NCBI GenBank assembly: GCA_000972765.1 | Contig: CP011265.1 | Coordinates: 2,725,001-2,789,000, forward strand | Source of the DNA: Verrucomicrobia bacterium IMCC26134 | GTDB taxonomy: Bacteria; Verrucomicrobiota; Verrucomicrobiia; Opitutales; Opitutaceae | Length of the DNA stretch: 64,000 nt | Direction: 5' to 3' | Shown here: positions 1 through 8,769 of the stretch, one piece after another | Layout: each line of letters starts with the position of its first letter | Numbering within the stretch: the first letter of the stretch is position 1 | Notes under the pieces: generated by a model | What the model was told of the DNA's origin: nothing | Database searches by the model: none | The model's input: only the letters and a program-made list of their open reading frames with translations | Program-made: the position numbers and the translations under genes

Positions 1-1
1 C

Positions 2-730
2 GCCGAACGCCTCGTGATTCAATCCAATATCGCCTCCAGGCGGCTCATGGTCGCCAAGGACGAACGCATGGCCGAAGACGCACGCGCCGACGCACGCGCC
101 CAACTCGGACTGCCTGCCGAGGCCCCCCTGCCCCTTTACGAAACCCCCGCGCTCTCCTCAATCGATGAAAACCAATCCCCCGCCCGCCGTCTAGCCTCTG
201 CCAAAGCCGCCGAATCCGTCGCCATGGCACACATGGCCCGCGCCTCAGCCCGTCCGATGACCTCAATCGGAATCCGTTTCAATCGCGAGGAACAAAGTAT
301 GGCAAAAATGGATACGATATCCCTCGCCATCATGACCGAGCTCCCCTTCCGCAGCCGCCGCTACGCCCGCGCCGACGAACGCGCTGCTCGCGCCGACGAG
401 GCCGCCGCACACGCCGAAGGCGCAGCCGCCGTCCACCGCCTCTCCGCCGCCATCTCCCGCTTAGGACGCGCCGAACGCCTCGCAGCCACTACCCGGCGCC
501 TCGCCGATGAAACCGTCCGCCGGCTCGACGCCGAATATGAATCCTTTGTCCGCTCCGCCGGCGCCACCGACGGAATGGTCGGCGAATCCACTGTCCTCAT
601 GGTGATCGACATCCTCGAGCGCCAAACCAACGCACAACTCCAGGTGATCGATGCCGAGGGCGCCGCCCGCCTCGCCCGCGCAGAACTCTGGCGCTACGCC
701 CCTGCCGCATCATTTCTCATCAAACCCTGA
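2..730 (+). CDS. TolC-family outer-membrane efflux protein, 5' truncated by window edge
   Basis: The frame is open to the first bases of the window, so the GTG at 14 is not the true start; about 243 C-terminal residues are present. The protein is Ala/Arg/Glu-rich and helical, with long heptad-like stretches (RADERAARADEAAAHAEG, RLAATTRRLADETVRRL), as in the alpha-helical barrel of TolC/CusC/CzcC proteins, and ends with an LWRYAPAA-type tail. It lies directly upstream of a metal-binding protein, a CusB-type adaptor and a CusA-type pump, which supports a role as the outer-membrane exit duct of a tripartite metal efflux system. The signal peptide and any lipobox are outside the window. Family assignment rests on context plus helical character. 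Confidence 0.7.
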   Translation, partial: AERLVIQSNIASRRLMVAKDERMAEDARADARAQLGLPAEAPLPLYETPALSSIDENQSPARRLASAKAAESVAMAHMARASARPMTSIGIRFNREEQSMAKMDTISLAIMTELPFRSRRYARADERAARADEAAAHAEGAAAVHRLSAAISRLGRAERLAATTRRLADETVRRLDAEYESFVRSAGATDGMVGESTVLMVIDILERQTNAQLQVIDAEGAARLARAELWRYAPAASFLIKP

Positions 731-742
731 TCGTTTCCCGCC

Positions 743-1144
743 ATGAACAAACACCTCGTCTTATTCATCGCGACCTTCATCGCCGGCGCGGTCGTCGCGC
801 TCGCCGTGCGCACCGCGCTCCACAAGCCTTTCACTGCACCCACCGGCCATGCTGGAAACGCCGCTTACGCGCCCATGGTGAACAACACAACTCCGACCGT
901 GCCCGTCGTAGAGCCCGCGCCCATAGCGGCGGAACCAACACCTAAGACCGCAGCCGAACCCGTTGCAAAGAACGTCAACACGATCTGCTCCGTATGCGGC
1001 ATGGAGGTTGATCCCGACCTGCCCACCACCACCTACCAAGGCAAGGTCATCGGCTTCGGTTGCAAAACATGCCCGGCCACCTTTGCCGCCAATCCCGAAC
1101 GCTACGGCCCCTACGCCCTGCGCAACGAGATGTTTAAAAAATAA
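743..1144 (+). CDS. Membrane-anchored YHS/TRASH-like metal-binding protein
   Basis: 133 aa. An N-terminal hydrophobic segment (about residues 5-22, LFIATFIAGAVVALAV) should anchor or export it, followed by a Pro/Ala/Thr-rich linker. The C-terminal 45 residues hold CSVCGMEV and GCKTCPATF, two Cys-x2-Cys pairs typical of YHS/TRASH-like heavy-metal domains. It lies 12 nt after the TolC-type gene and 4 nt before the adaptor, so it is probably co-transcribed. The likely role is periplasmic metal (Cu or Ag) capture or handover to the efflux complex; the metal is inferred, not shown. Confidence 0.75.
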   Translation: MNKHLVLFIATFIAGAVVALAVRTALHKPFTAPTGHAGNAAYAPMVNNTTPTVPVVEPAPIAAEPTPKTAAEPVAKNVNTICSVCGMEVDPDLPTTTYQGKVIGFGCKTCPATFAANPERYGPYALRNEMFKK

Positions 1145-1148
1145 TCCC

Positions 1149-2489
1149 ATGCGACCGCTTCCATCTTGGCTCACTGTTGTCGCCGGACTTGCCCTCGGCG
1201 CCTGCACCGTCGTGCTACTACCCGCCGATGCCTTGTTTCAATCGGAAGCCGGACACGAACACGCCTCCGCATCTCCCCCTGCCGGCGAACGTTGGGCCTG
1301 CCCGATGATGGACTTTGTGGGCGGAAAACCAGGCAAATGCCCCGTCTGTGGCATGACGCTCGTTAAAGTCATAGCGGGCGAGGTTCAAGCCGAGTCGGTC
1401 CGCCGCCTCGGCCTGCAAACGTCCTTGGTTACACGCGGTCCGGCCATCGCCACTATCCACGGCTATGGTGCCGTCCGCTACGATGATCGCACCGCCCGCC
1501 CCGTCATCTCCCGTGTGGCTGGACGTGTCGTGAAACGCCATCCCGCCTCGCTCCATCCCGGCGAGATCGTCGCGGTCGGTGACGCCCTGATCGATCTCTA
1601 CAGCGCGGAAGTTTACGCCACCCAAGGCGAACTCGCCGCCGCCTTAAAGCTCGGCGATCAGCCCACGATCGCCGCTCTTTCCGCCCGTTTTTCACGTTGG
1701 AACCTGTCTTCGGTGGCCGACACCATACTAGCCGGCGGCGAACCGTCGGATACCGTCACCATCACCAGCCCTTACGCCGGTCGCGTGCTGGCCGGCGCTG
1801 AGGAGGACGGCGGCATGGCTGGCAAACTCCCCGAGGTCGGCGAACAAATCATGTCCGACCGTCCGCTCGTGCGGCTGATCGACCCGCACGCCTTCATGAT
1901 CGTTGTGCACGTGCCCGAAAACCGCTCCCGCTGGATCCGCGTCGGCCAGACCGCGCGTCTCGCGACCGACGATTTCGGCGAGTTGCCAGATCTAACCGCC
2001 GCGGTCACCTGGGTCGCCCCCGAACTCAACCTCGAAATCCGCGCCCGCGAAATCCACCTCCACCTGCGCGACGAGAAAGACCGCCTCCTTGCCGGCGCGC
2101 TCGTCAACGCCCGCATCCAGGCCGCCCTCGCCCCCGATCTCAAGCCCGCCGATCCCACCGACCGTGCCACCTGGGGTGCCTTCACTCTCATTCCCAAGAC
2201 CGCCGTGCTCTCCACCGGCGTGCGCAACGTTGCATGGAAAATCTCCAGCCGCGAACGCGATGGACGCATTCGCTTTGACCTCGCCGCCCTCGCCCTCGGC
2301 CCTCGACTCGAGGACGAAAACGGCAACGATCTCTACGTCGTCCGCGCCGGCCTCAGCCCTGGCGACGAGGTCGCCACCCAAGGCGCATTCCTTATCGACA
2401 GCCAGGCCCAGCTCGCCGGCACCGCCAGCCTCCTCTACCCGCTCGGCGCCAACGCATCCGCCGCAGTCGCTCCCGCTCACCAACACTAA
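1149..2489 (+). CDS. CusB-type RND efflux periplasmic adaptor subunit with heavy-metal-binding domain
   Basis: 446 aa from the ATG at 1149; the frame is open further upstream, but that part overlaps the preceding gene and reads as non-protein. The N-terminus has a signal/anchor segment (PSWLTVVAGLALGACTVVLL). A heavy-metal-binding motif follows at about residues 50-75 (ACPMMDF, then CPVCGMTLVK), as in CusB proteins of Cu/Ag systems. Next come the lipoyl/barrel-sandwich segment (VISRVAGRVVKRH) and beta-barrel/membrane-proximal segments ending in HQH. It would link the inner-membrane pump to the outer-membrane duct. Cu(I)/Ag(I) is the best guess for substrate; Zn/Co/Ni (Czc-type) is possible. 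Confidence 0.88.
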   Translation: MRPLPSWLTVVAGLALGACTVVLLPADALFQSEAGHEHASASPPAGERWACPMMDFVGGKPGKCPVCGMTLVKVIAGEVQAESVRRLGLQTSLVTRGPAIATIHGYGAVRYDDRTARPVISRVAGRVVKRHPASLHPGEIVAVGDALIDLYSAEVYATQGELAAALKLGDQPTIAALSARFSRWNLSSVADTILAGGEPSDTVTITSPYAGRVLAGAEEDGGMAGKLPEVGEQIMSDRPLVRLIDPHAFMIVVHVPENRSRWIRVGQTARLATDDFGELPDLTAAVTWVAPELNLEIRAREIHLHLRDEKDRLLAGALVNARIQAALAPDLKPADPTDRATWGAFTLIPKTAVLSTGVRNVAWKISSRERDGRIRFDLAALALGPRLEDENGNDLYVVRAGLSPGDEVATQGAFLIDSQAQLAGTASLLYPLGANASAAVAPAHQH

Positions 2490-2549
2490 CGCACGACCGA
2501 CCAGATCCTCCCATCGGTCTTTGGACCTTGGGCATTGGTCATTCCAGCC

Positions 2550-5500
2550 ATGCTGGCCTTCGCCATTCGCAACATCTTCATCACGCTGTCCGCCGCACTG
2601 GCCCTTGCCATCGCCGGTTTCTGGGCTTGGCGACAGGTGCCGGTGGACGCCATCCCCGACCTCTCTGATAATCAAGTGATCGTTTGGGCCGAATGGCCGG
2701 GCAAGAGCCCCGAGGACATGGACCAACAGATCACCGCCCGCCTCACCCGCGAACTCCAGGGCCTGCCCGGGGTGCGCACCGTCCGCGGTATGTCTCTCTA
2801 CGGCGCGAGCTACGTATATGTGATCTTCGACGACCATCGCGACCTCTACGAGTGCCGCACCCGCACCCTTGAGCGTCTCGCCCAGATCCAAGATATCCTG
2901 CCGGAAGGCGTCACCGCCAAGCTCGGCCCAGACGCCACGGCCATGGGCCAGGTCTTCGCCTTCACCTTGCAAGGCCCGCGCGACATCGAGTCGAAGCGCT
3001 TCATCCTCGATCAGCTCGTCGTGCCGGCTCTCCGCGCCGTCGCCGGCGTCTCCGAAGTCGCCCCCGCCGGCGGAGTCGTCCGCGCATACCAGATAGACGT
3101 CGACCCCACCCGCCTCGAAGAACAGGGCATCACCATCGACCAACTCATGACGGCTGTCCGCGCCGCCGGTCGCGATGTCGGCGCGATGAGTGTCGAGCAA
3201 GGTGGCGTCGAGACGATGATTCGCGGCGTCGGCTTCATACGCTCCGCCAAAGATGTCGAAAACATCATCATCCGCGGCAACCGCATGAAAGGCGCCGGTC
3301 TCCAGCTCGGCCAGATTGCCGAGGTCCATCTCGGCGGCCAGTTCCGCCAGGGTCTGCTTGCCGACGGCTATCAGGAGCACGTCGGCGCCGTCGTCGCCCT
3401 GCGCATCCACGAAGACCCCAAACACGTCATCGCCGCCGTGAAACAGCGCCTGGCCGACCTCGCCCCCGCGCTCACCGCCGAGAAACTCGAAGCCATCGCC
3501 TTCTACGACCGCTCCCAACTCATCGAGGAAACCAACGCCACCGTCGTGGACACCCTTAAGGAGGCGATCATCACCACCTTGCTCGTCGTAGTGGTTTTCC
3601 TGCTCCATCTGCGCGCCAGCCTCGCCACCGCCGTCGGTCTGCCGCTGGGCATGTTGTTCGCGTTTCTCGTCATGCACTTCCTCGGCGTGAGCGCCAACTT
3701 GATGAGCCTAGCCGGCATCGCGATCGCCATCGGCGTGATGGTGGATTTCGGCATCATCATGACGGAAAACATCACGCAGCACCTCGTGGACTTGCAGACG
3801 AAGTGTCAGCGCGAGGGACGCGCCATGCCCACCTCGCCATGGAACGAAGAGATCATCGAGACCGTCGTCACCGCCTCCCGCGAGGTCGCCCGCCCGCTCA
3901 TCACATCCGCCGCCACCACCGTCATCGGTTTCCTGCCCATCTTCGCCCTCACCGGCCAGGCCGGTCGCCTCTTCATCCCGCTCGCCCTCACCAAGACCCT
4001 CGCGATCAGCGGCTCCGTGCTCGTCGGCGTATTCCTCGTCCCCGTGCTTTGCCGCCTGCTTCTTCCGCCCTGGCAGGTGCGCAAGACGCCGCTGCTCATC
4101 CTTAGCGCACTCGCCGCCGGCCTCGCCTTCGGCTGGTTCTGGAAAGACGGCTACACCATTCCGCTCGACCACGAGCGCTGGTCCTTAAGCGTGCCGGGCT
4201 GGCTCTTCGCCCCCGCGCTCGCCGCCCTCGTCGGCTCCGCCGTATGGCGCCTCGGCCGAGAGCGTCTGGTGGACTACGAACACAACCCCACCAGCCACGC
4301 CATCCACGTGGCCTACGACTGGGCCTACACCCGCATCCAGCGCCACAAGGTCATCTTCGCCTTCACCATCGCGACTCTCGCCGTCGGCGGCTACCTCGTC
4401 GGGCTAGGCTGGACCCGCATGAGCTGGCCCTTGCGCCAGGGCTTTTCACTCGTCGGCGGCGACCTCGGTCGCACCCGCCTCGACGCGACACTGACCCGTT
4501 GGTTCCCCGGCATCGGCGCGAGTTTCCTGCCGCCGCTCGACGAAGGCAGCCTGCTTTTCATGCCGTCCGTTCCAGCCACCGCCGGACTCGGCGAGACGCA
4601 GCGCGTGATGATGATCCAAAACCGCGCCATCGAATCCGTGCCCGAGGTCTCCGGCGTCATGGGCAAGCTCGGCCGCGCCGAGACCGCCCTCGACCCCGCA
4701 CCCATCGGCATGATCGAGACCGTCGTCATTTTAAAACCTTACAAAGACTGGCCCATCGTGGCCATGCCCGGCCCGCACGGCACCCTCGTCAACCGCACGC
4801 GCACGCTCGCCGAGGTCCGCGCCAGCCTGGCCGCCGCCACCGATCTGCCCGGCGTCGCACCGAGCTGGTTGCAGCCCATCGAAACCCGCGTGGTCATGCT
4901 CTCCACCGGCATCCGCAGCCTCATGGCGCTGCAAATCCTCGGCGACGACCAGGCCGCGCTCGAGGCCTTCGCCGAGTCCGCCGAAAAAATCGTTCAGGCC
5001 ACACCCGGCGCCGCCGACGCCCAGATGCAGCGCGAAGGCGGCAAGCCCTACGCCGAGGTCCGCCTCGATCCGGAAAAAATCGCCCGCTTCGGCTTCACCC
5101 AGGAAATGGTCCTCGATGGCGTCGAGACCGCCTTCGGCGGCATGCCCATCACTTTTTCCGTCGAAGGCGCGCTGCGTTATCCGGTTCGCATCCGCTACCT
5201 GCGCGAGCGGCGCGACGACCCCGACGAGTTGCTCGGCCTACAGGTCGGCATGGCCGGCCAGCACGGTGCCGTTCCGCTTTCCAGCCTACTCGCCACACCC
5301 ACGACCTACACACTCGCCTTCACCGCGCCCGCTACTGCGCAAAGCTTTCTCGCGACGCTCCCGCTCGCCACCCAGCGCAACTATGTCGTCCTCGACGCCA
5401 CCCGCGCCGAGTTGACGGTGCCCGCCGGCGACCCGATCCCCGCCGCCACCGCGCCGTTCGTCATCTCCCAATGCCCGAGCGAGCTCGGCCTTACCTACAC

Positions 5501-6263
5501 CATCGGGCCGATGGCCATTCGCTCCGAAGGCGGAAAACGCACCCAATACGTCATGTTTAACGCCGCCCCCGGTGCCGCCGAGGTGGACATCGTCAACGCC
5601 GCCGACACCCGCCTTCAGGCCGCGCTTTCCTCCGGCCAGCTCACGCTGCCGAAGGGCACGACTTACCGCTGGGTTGGTCGCTACGAACAAAAGCTCAAGG
5701 CCGACCGCACTCTCACATGGGTCATCGCCGCGTCCTTCGCAGTGATGGTCGTGCTCATATTCATCGGCACGCGCTCGTGGTTGATCACTGCCGTCATCGT
5801 CGGCTGCAACGCCACCGTCACCACCGCCGGCGGCTTCGTGCTGGTGTGGCTCTGGGGCGCGCAACTCACCACCGCGGTGACGGTGGGGTTCCTTGTGCTG
5901 CTCGGTGTGATGTTTAATGACGGCATCCTGCTCGGCACCTACATCCAGGAAAAATTCAAAACCCTGCCGCGCGACATGGACGACGTGAACCAGCGCATCT
6001 TCGAGGCCGGCCTGCGACGACGCCGCCCCGCCCTCATGACCAACATGACCACACTGCTCTCGCTCGTGCCCGTGCTCTGGGCGACGGGTCGCGGTGCCGA
6101 GGTGATGACGCCCATGATGCTCCCCGTGATCGGCGGCATGGTCTTCGACGTCGCGTCGCTCTTCTCTGTGCCAGTCTTCTACGCCTGGTATTGGGAGCGT
6201 CGACTAGCCCGCCGCAAATATGTAAAATGCAATGCCTACGACTCTAAGCCTAACCAAACATGA
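2550..6263 (+). CDS. CusA/CzcA-family heavy-metal RND efflux pump
   Basis: 1237 aa from the ATG at 2550 (a TTG at 2535 adds five residues). It has the RND layout: N-terminal TM helix (AIRNIFITLSAALALAIAG), porter-domain start (VPVDAIPDLSDNQVIVW, classic for CusA/CzcA), TM helices around residues 340-520, a second porter half, and C-terminal TM helices. TM4 carries D399 and E406 (VMVDFGIIMTEN), the acidic pair expected for proton relay. It is longer than the usual ~1040 aa: extra sequence lies at about residues 510-600 and 930-1000. It is the last gene of the metal operon; the next gene is convergent 39 nt away. The metal is not determinable, but the HMBD in the adaptor favours Cu/Ag. Confidence 0.9.
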   Translation: MLAFAIRNIFITLSAALALAIAGFWAWRQVPVDAIPDLSDNQVIVWAEWPGKSPEDMDQQITARLTRELQGLPGVRTVRGMSLYGASYVYVIFDDHRDLYECRTRTLERLAQIQDILPEGVTAKLGPDATAMGQVFAFTLQGPRDIESKRFILDQLVVPALRAVAGVSEVAPAGGVVRAYQIDVDPTRLEEQGITIDQLMTAVRAAGRDVGAMSVEQGGVETMIRGVGFIRSAKDVENIIIRGNRMKGAGLQLGQIAEVHLGGQFRQGLLADGYQEHVGAVVALRIHEDPKHVIAAVKQRLADLAPALTAEKLEAIAFYDRSQLIEETNATVVDTLKEAIITTLLVVVVFLLHLRASLATAVGLPLGMLFAFLVMHFLGVSANLMSLAGIAIAIGVMVDFGIIMTENITQHLVDLQTKCQREGRAMPTSPWNEEIIETVVTASREVARPLITSAATTVIGFLPIFALTGQAGRLFIPLALTKTLAISGSVLVGVFLVPVLCRLLLPPWQVRKTPLLILSALAAGLAFGWFWKDGYTIPLDHERWSLSVPGWLFAPALAALVGSAVWRLGRERLVDYEHNPTSHAIHVAYDWAYTRIQRHKVIFAFTIATLAVGGYLVGLGWTRMSWPLRQGFSLVGGDLGRTRLDATLTRWFPGIGASFLPPLDEGSLLFMPSVPATAGLGETQRVMMIQNRAIESVPEVSGVMGKLGRAETALDPAPIGMIETVVILKPYKDWPIVAMPGPHGTLVNRTRTLAEVRASLAAATDLPGVAPSWLQPIETRVVMLSTGIRSLMALQILGDDQAALEAFAESAEKIVQATPGAADAQMQREGGKPYAEVRLDPEKIARFGFTQEMVLDGVETAFGGMPITFSVEGALRYPVRIRYLRERRDDPDELLGLQVGMAGQHGAVPLSSLLATPTTYTLAFTAPATAQSFLATLPLATQRNYVVLDATRAELTVPAGDPIPAATAPFVISQCPSELGLTYTIGPMAIRSEGGKRTQYVMFNAAPGAAEVDIVNAADTRLQAALSSGQLTLPKGTTYRWVGRYEQKLKADRTLTWVIAASFAVMVVLIFIGTRSWLITAVIVGCNATVTTAGGFVLVWLWGAQLTTAVTVGFLVLLGVMFNDGILLGTYIQEKFKTLPRDMDDVNQRIFEAGLRRRRPALMTNMTTLLSLVPVLWATGRGAEVMTPMMLPVIGGMVFDVASLFSVPVFYAWYWERRLARRKYVKCNAYDSKPNQT

Positions 6264-6302
6264 ACCAATAATGCAACGAGCGCCCACTGCGTAAGGCAGT
6301 CC

Positions 6303-7529
6303 TTAGTCAGCGGTGGCGATCGGGAAAAATACGGTGATTTCCGTGCCTTTTTCGAGGACAGTTTTAACCCGGATAAGACCATTATTGCTCTGCACCAATC
6401 GGGAAACGATTGAGAGTCCAAGACCGGTGCCACTGCTCTCTTTGGTTGTGAAATAGGGGGCGAATATCCGCTGGAGGTTATCGCTAGTGATGCCCGACCC
6501 TTCGTCACTAATCGTAAGAACCAAAAGGGGCGGATTGTTGGGGAAAGTGGCTTCGCCAAGACTGATTTCGGTGTCCGATGGCGCTGGAAACGGGGTCGGT
6601 AGCGCCTGCTGGATACACCGCGCGGCGACTCGAACCGTCTGTATGTTCGAAGTGCTTTGCAACGCGTTGATCGTAAGATTGAGCAATATCTGAAGAAGAT
6701 CGGTGGCATCGACCGACGGCGTAGCATCCTCGATAAGTGCCTGAAAGATGAGCTGGTTACCACCGACGGAAGGATGAACTTTAAGTAAAGACTCTAAATC
6801 CGCGAAGACCGTATTGATCGAATGCTGAACCCCCGGCGAATGCTGATCATGAATGAACCGAAGATAACGCGCGGCGATGGCCGTGCAGGTATCGACCTGC
6901 TTTCCGATGATGGCGATATCAAGGCGCACCCGTGAAAGTTCCTCGCCATGCAATACGCTAAGCTCCCGAAGCCGCATCTCCAAGAGGCCCACATAGCCCA
7001 CAATGACTGCTAGCGGATTATTGATATCATGGAGCACACCGGCGTATATCTCGGAGGTAGTGCGCGCCACTTCCTCCCGGAGGGCCACGTCATCCAGCCT
7101 GTTTGTGAGTTCGTGTAATCTTCCGGATGCGTTGCTTAGGTTTTCCGAAATCTTGCGCAGATGAAGCGCGCGCGCCACGGATTCACGAATTGTGGCGACG
7201 TCGAATGGTTTGCTGAGATAATCGCATGCGCCGAGCCTCAAGGCCTGTCGCGCGGTATCTAATGTCTCATATGCGGTGAGCATGATGACCTCGATCTGAC
7301 CGTCGATTTCTTTAAGCGCCTTGAGCACGTCAATGCCAGATGCACCGGTCATACGAATATCAAGGATGGCAATGTGAATGGGGTTTTCACGGGCGAAGGC
7401 TATAGCCTTTTCACCGCAATCGACGATCTGGACATTGAAATCGTTTCGGAAAACCATGCGCACCGACTGGCGAGGCCCCTCCTCGTCATCGACCACGAGG
7501 AGAGTATACTTAACTGGAGGGGTATTCAT
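6303..7529 (-). CDS. Response regulator-histidine kinase hybrid (receiver plus HisKA/HATPase), PhcR-like architecture
   Basis: 408 aa. The N-terminal receiver is complete: acidic pair near residue 14 (LVVDDEE), phospho-acceptor D57 (ILDIRM), conserved T85 and K107 (YLSKPFD). A coiled linker leads to a kinase core with H167 (GVLHDINNPLAVIVGYV), an N box, G1 (DEGSGIT) and G2 (SSGTGLGLSIV). There is no DNA-binding output domain: the output of the receiver is a kinase domain. This is the arrangement described for PhcR of the Ralstonia fatty-acid methyl ester quorum system. It is the last gene of a leftward operon, 24 nt after the FadL-type gene. The partner kinase is probably one of the two other kinases in the locus (inference). 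Confidence 0.88.
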   Translation of the reverse strand: MNTPPVKYTLLVVDDEEGPRQSVRMVFRNDFNVQIVDCGEKAIAFARENPIHIAILDIRMTGASGIDVLKALKEIDGQIEVIMLTAYETLDTARQALRLGACDYLSKPFDVATIRESVARALHLRKISENLSNASGRLHELTNRLDDVALREEVARTTSEIYAGVLHDINNPLAVIVGYVGLLEMRLRELSVLHGEELSRVRLDIAIIGKQVDTCTAIAARYLRFIHDQHSPGVQHSINTVFADLESLLKVHPSVGGNQLIFQALIEDATPSVDATDLLQILLNLTINALQSTSNIQTVRVAARCIQQALPTPFPAPSDTEISLGEATFPNNPPLLVLTISDEGSGITSDNLQRIFAPYFTTKESSGTGLGLSIVSRLVQSNNGLIRVKTVLEKGTEITVFFPIATAD

Positions 7530-7553
7530 GGCACCAGGTATTTGACCGCCGCC

Positions 7554-8747
7554 TTAAAAAGCGTAGTCGATTGAGGCGGCGAGTGCGTGAGTGCGGTTTT
7601 GATACGAGCCATCTGCGAGGCCGAAAGGACTGCCGCTCACCTTGCGGTCCGGCGAATAACCGAACTGATAAGTGAGACTTAGTTTGAGAGCGCCTGTGCC
7701 ATAATTGCCGCCGAGCGCGAACATATGACGATCAGAATCCGGCACCGCAGGAGTAAAGGTTGCATCCGGAACAGAATTCTCGGCGTAAGTGTAGCCAGCG
7801 CTCAAGCTGAAGCCATTTTCAAATGAGCGGGTGAGACCAAGGTCGTAGAAAAAGCCCGACTGCCAGTTGAATGTCTGAGCCGCACTGAGCGGAGCCGGAG
7901 CCTTGATGGAGATCGAATTGAAGCGATCCCAGTTGGTCCAATCCAGATTGAACTCAATGTTCCAACGAGGGGTCGGACGGTAGGAGTAACCGGCGATCAC
8001 AACCTCTGGGAAAACAAAGTCCGCGTTCGCCGCTTGGGCTGGAACGGCGCCAGCAATCGCAGCGGTTCCATCGAGTTTGACCGTGTAGTGATGCTGGTAG
8101 CTTATGCCAAAGGCGTGTTCCGCGGAAGGTTGCCAACGGGCGCCGGCATTAAAACCGAGGGCGCTTCCATCGCCATCAAATGTGTATTCACCAAAGCCCG
8201 ACTGCCGACTCAGCTTGGTGTCGGCACGCTGAAACACAGGCCCGGCTCCGATCGAAATCTCCGGGGTTATGTTGTAGGCGCCGACCGCAGCCACGGAGTA
8301 GGTTTTTTGCTCAGCCTTGGTCGTTAGCGGACTCAGAACAGAGGCCTGTCCCCAGTCAGTGGACAGCCCAAAAGGCGCGTAAGCACCGAGCCCAAATGCG
8401 TAGTCCTTATCTTTTGGCGCGTAAGCGTAATAAAACTGGGGAACGAGATTGCTCTCACGCTTCATCTTGGCGCTGCCGGCCGGGCCGGAGAAACTGGTAT
8501 CGAGTTCAATCACATAGGCGGTGGCGGATAGAGACTGTCCCTTGAGCTGGGTTAGCCCCGCTGGATTATAGTAGACTGCCGAGGGATTGTCCGCGGTGGC
8601 GGCAAATGCATTTCCACGACCGGTCGCGTAGGCGTCTTTGAAGCCAATACGGGTCCCTGAGCCCCAAACAGCCAGTGGCGATACCAGGATTAAAAACGCA
8701 CCGGTGAGCAGGGCCTGTGCGGCGGGGGAGATTCTTTGATTCATCAT
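7554..8747 (-). CDS. OmpP1/FadL-family outer-membrane fatty-acid transporter
   Basis: 397 aa from the first ATG of a tandem ATGATG at 8747/8744; the longer frame starts from a TTG inside the spacer and is less likely. A signal peptide (LLTGAFLILVSPLAVWGSG) is followed by the FadL hallmark region (GNAFAATADNPSAVYYNPAG, with the NPAG motif) and a beta-barrel with alternating aromatic strands ending in SIDYAF, a C-terminal Phe typical of outer-membrane barrels. FadL proteins move long-chain fatty acids and other hydrophobic compounds through the outer membrane. It sits between two kinase genes, which suggests import or release of a hydrophobic signal rather than simple catabolism (inference). 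Confidence 0.92.
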   Translation of the reverse strand: MMNQRISPAAQALLTGAFLILVSPLAVWGSGTRIGFKDAYATGRGNAFAATADNPSAVYYNPAGLTQLKGQSLSATAYVIELDTSFSGPAGSAKMKRESNLVPQFYYAYAPKDKDYAFGLGAYAPFGLSTDWGQASVLSPLTTKAEQKTYSVAAVGAYNITPEISIGAGPVFQRADTKLSRQSGFGEYTFDGDGSALGFNAGARWQPSAEHAFGISYQHHYTVKLDGTAAIAGAVPAQAANADFVFPEVVIAGYSYRPTPRWNIEFNLDWTNWDRFNSISIKAPAPLSAAQTFNWQSGFFYDLGLTRSFENGFSLSAGYTYAENSVPDATFTPAVPDSDRHMFALGGNYGTGALKLSLTYQFGYSPDRKVSGSPFGLADGSYQNRTHALAASIDYAF

Positions 8748-8769
8748 GTGACAATTACGGGGTGTTAAT

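Noticed and set aside
1992-3677. 561-aa minus-strand open frame opposite the metal efflux genes
   Set aside because: Gly/Glu/Asp-rich shadow of the GC-rich adaptor and pump genes, without family motifs.
6264-6302. Terminator between the convergent pump and receiver-kinase genes
   Set aside because: Only a 5-bp stem (ACTGC/GCAGT) without a T-tract; too weak to call.
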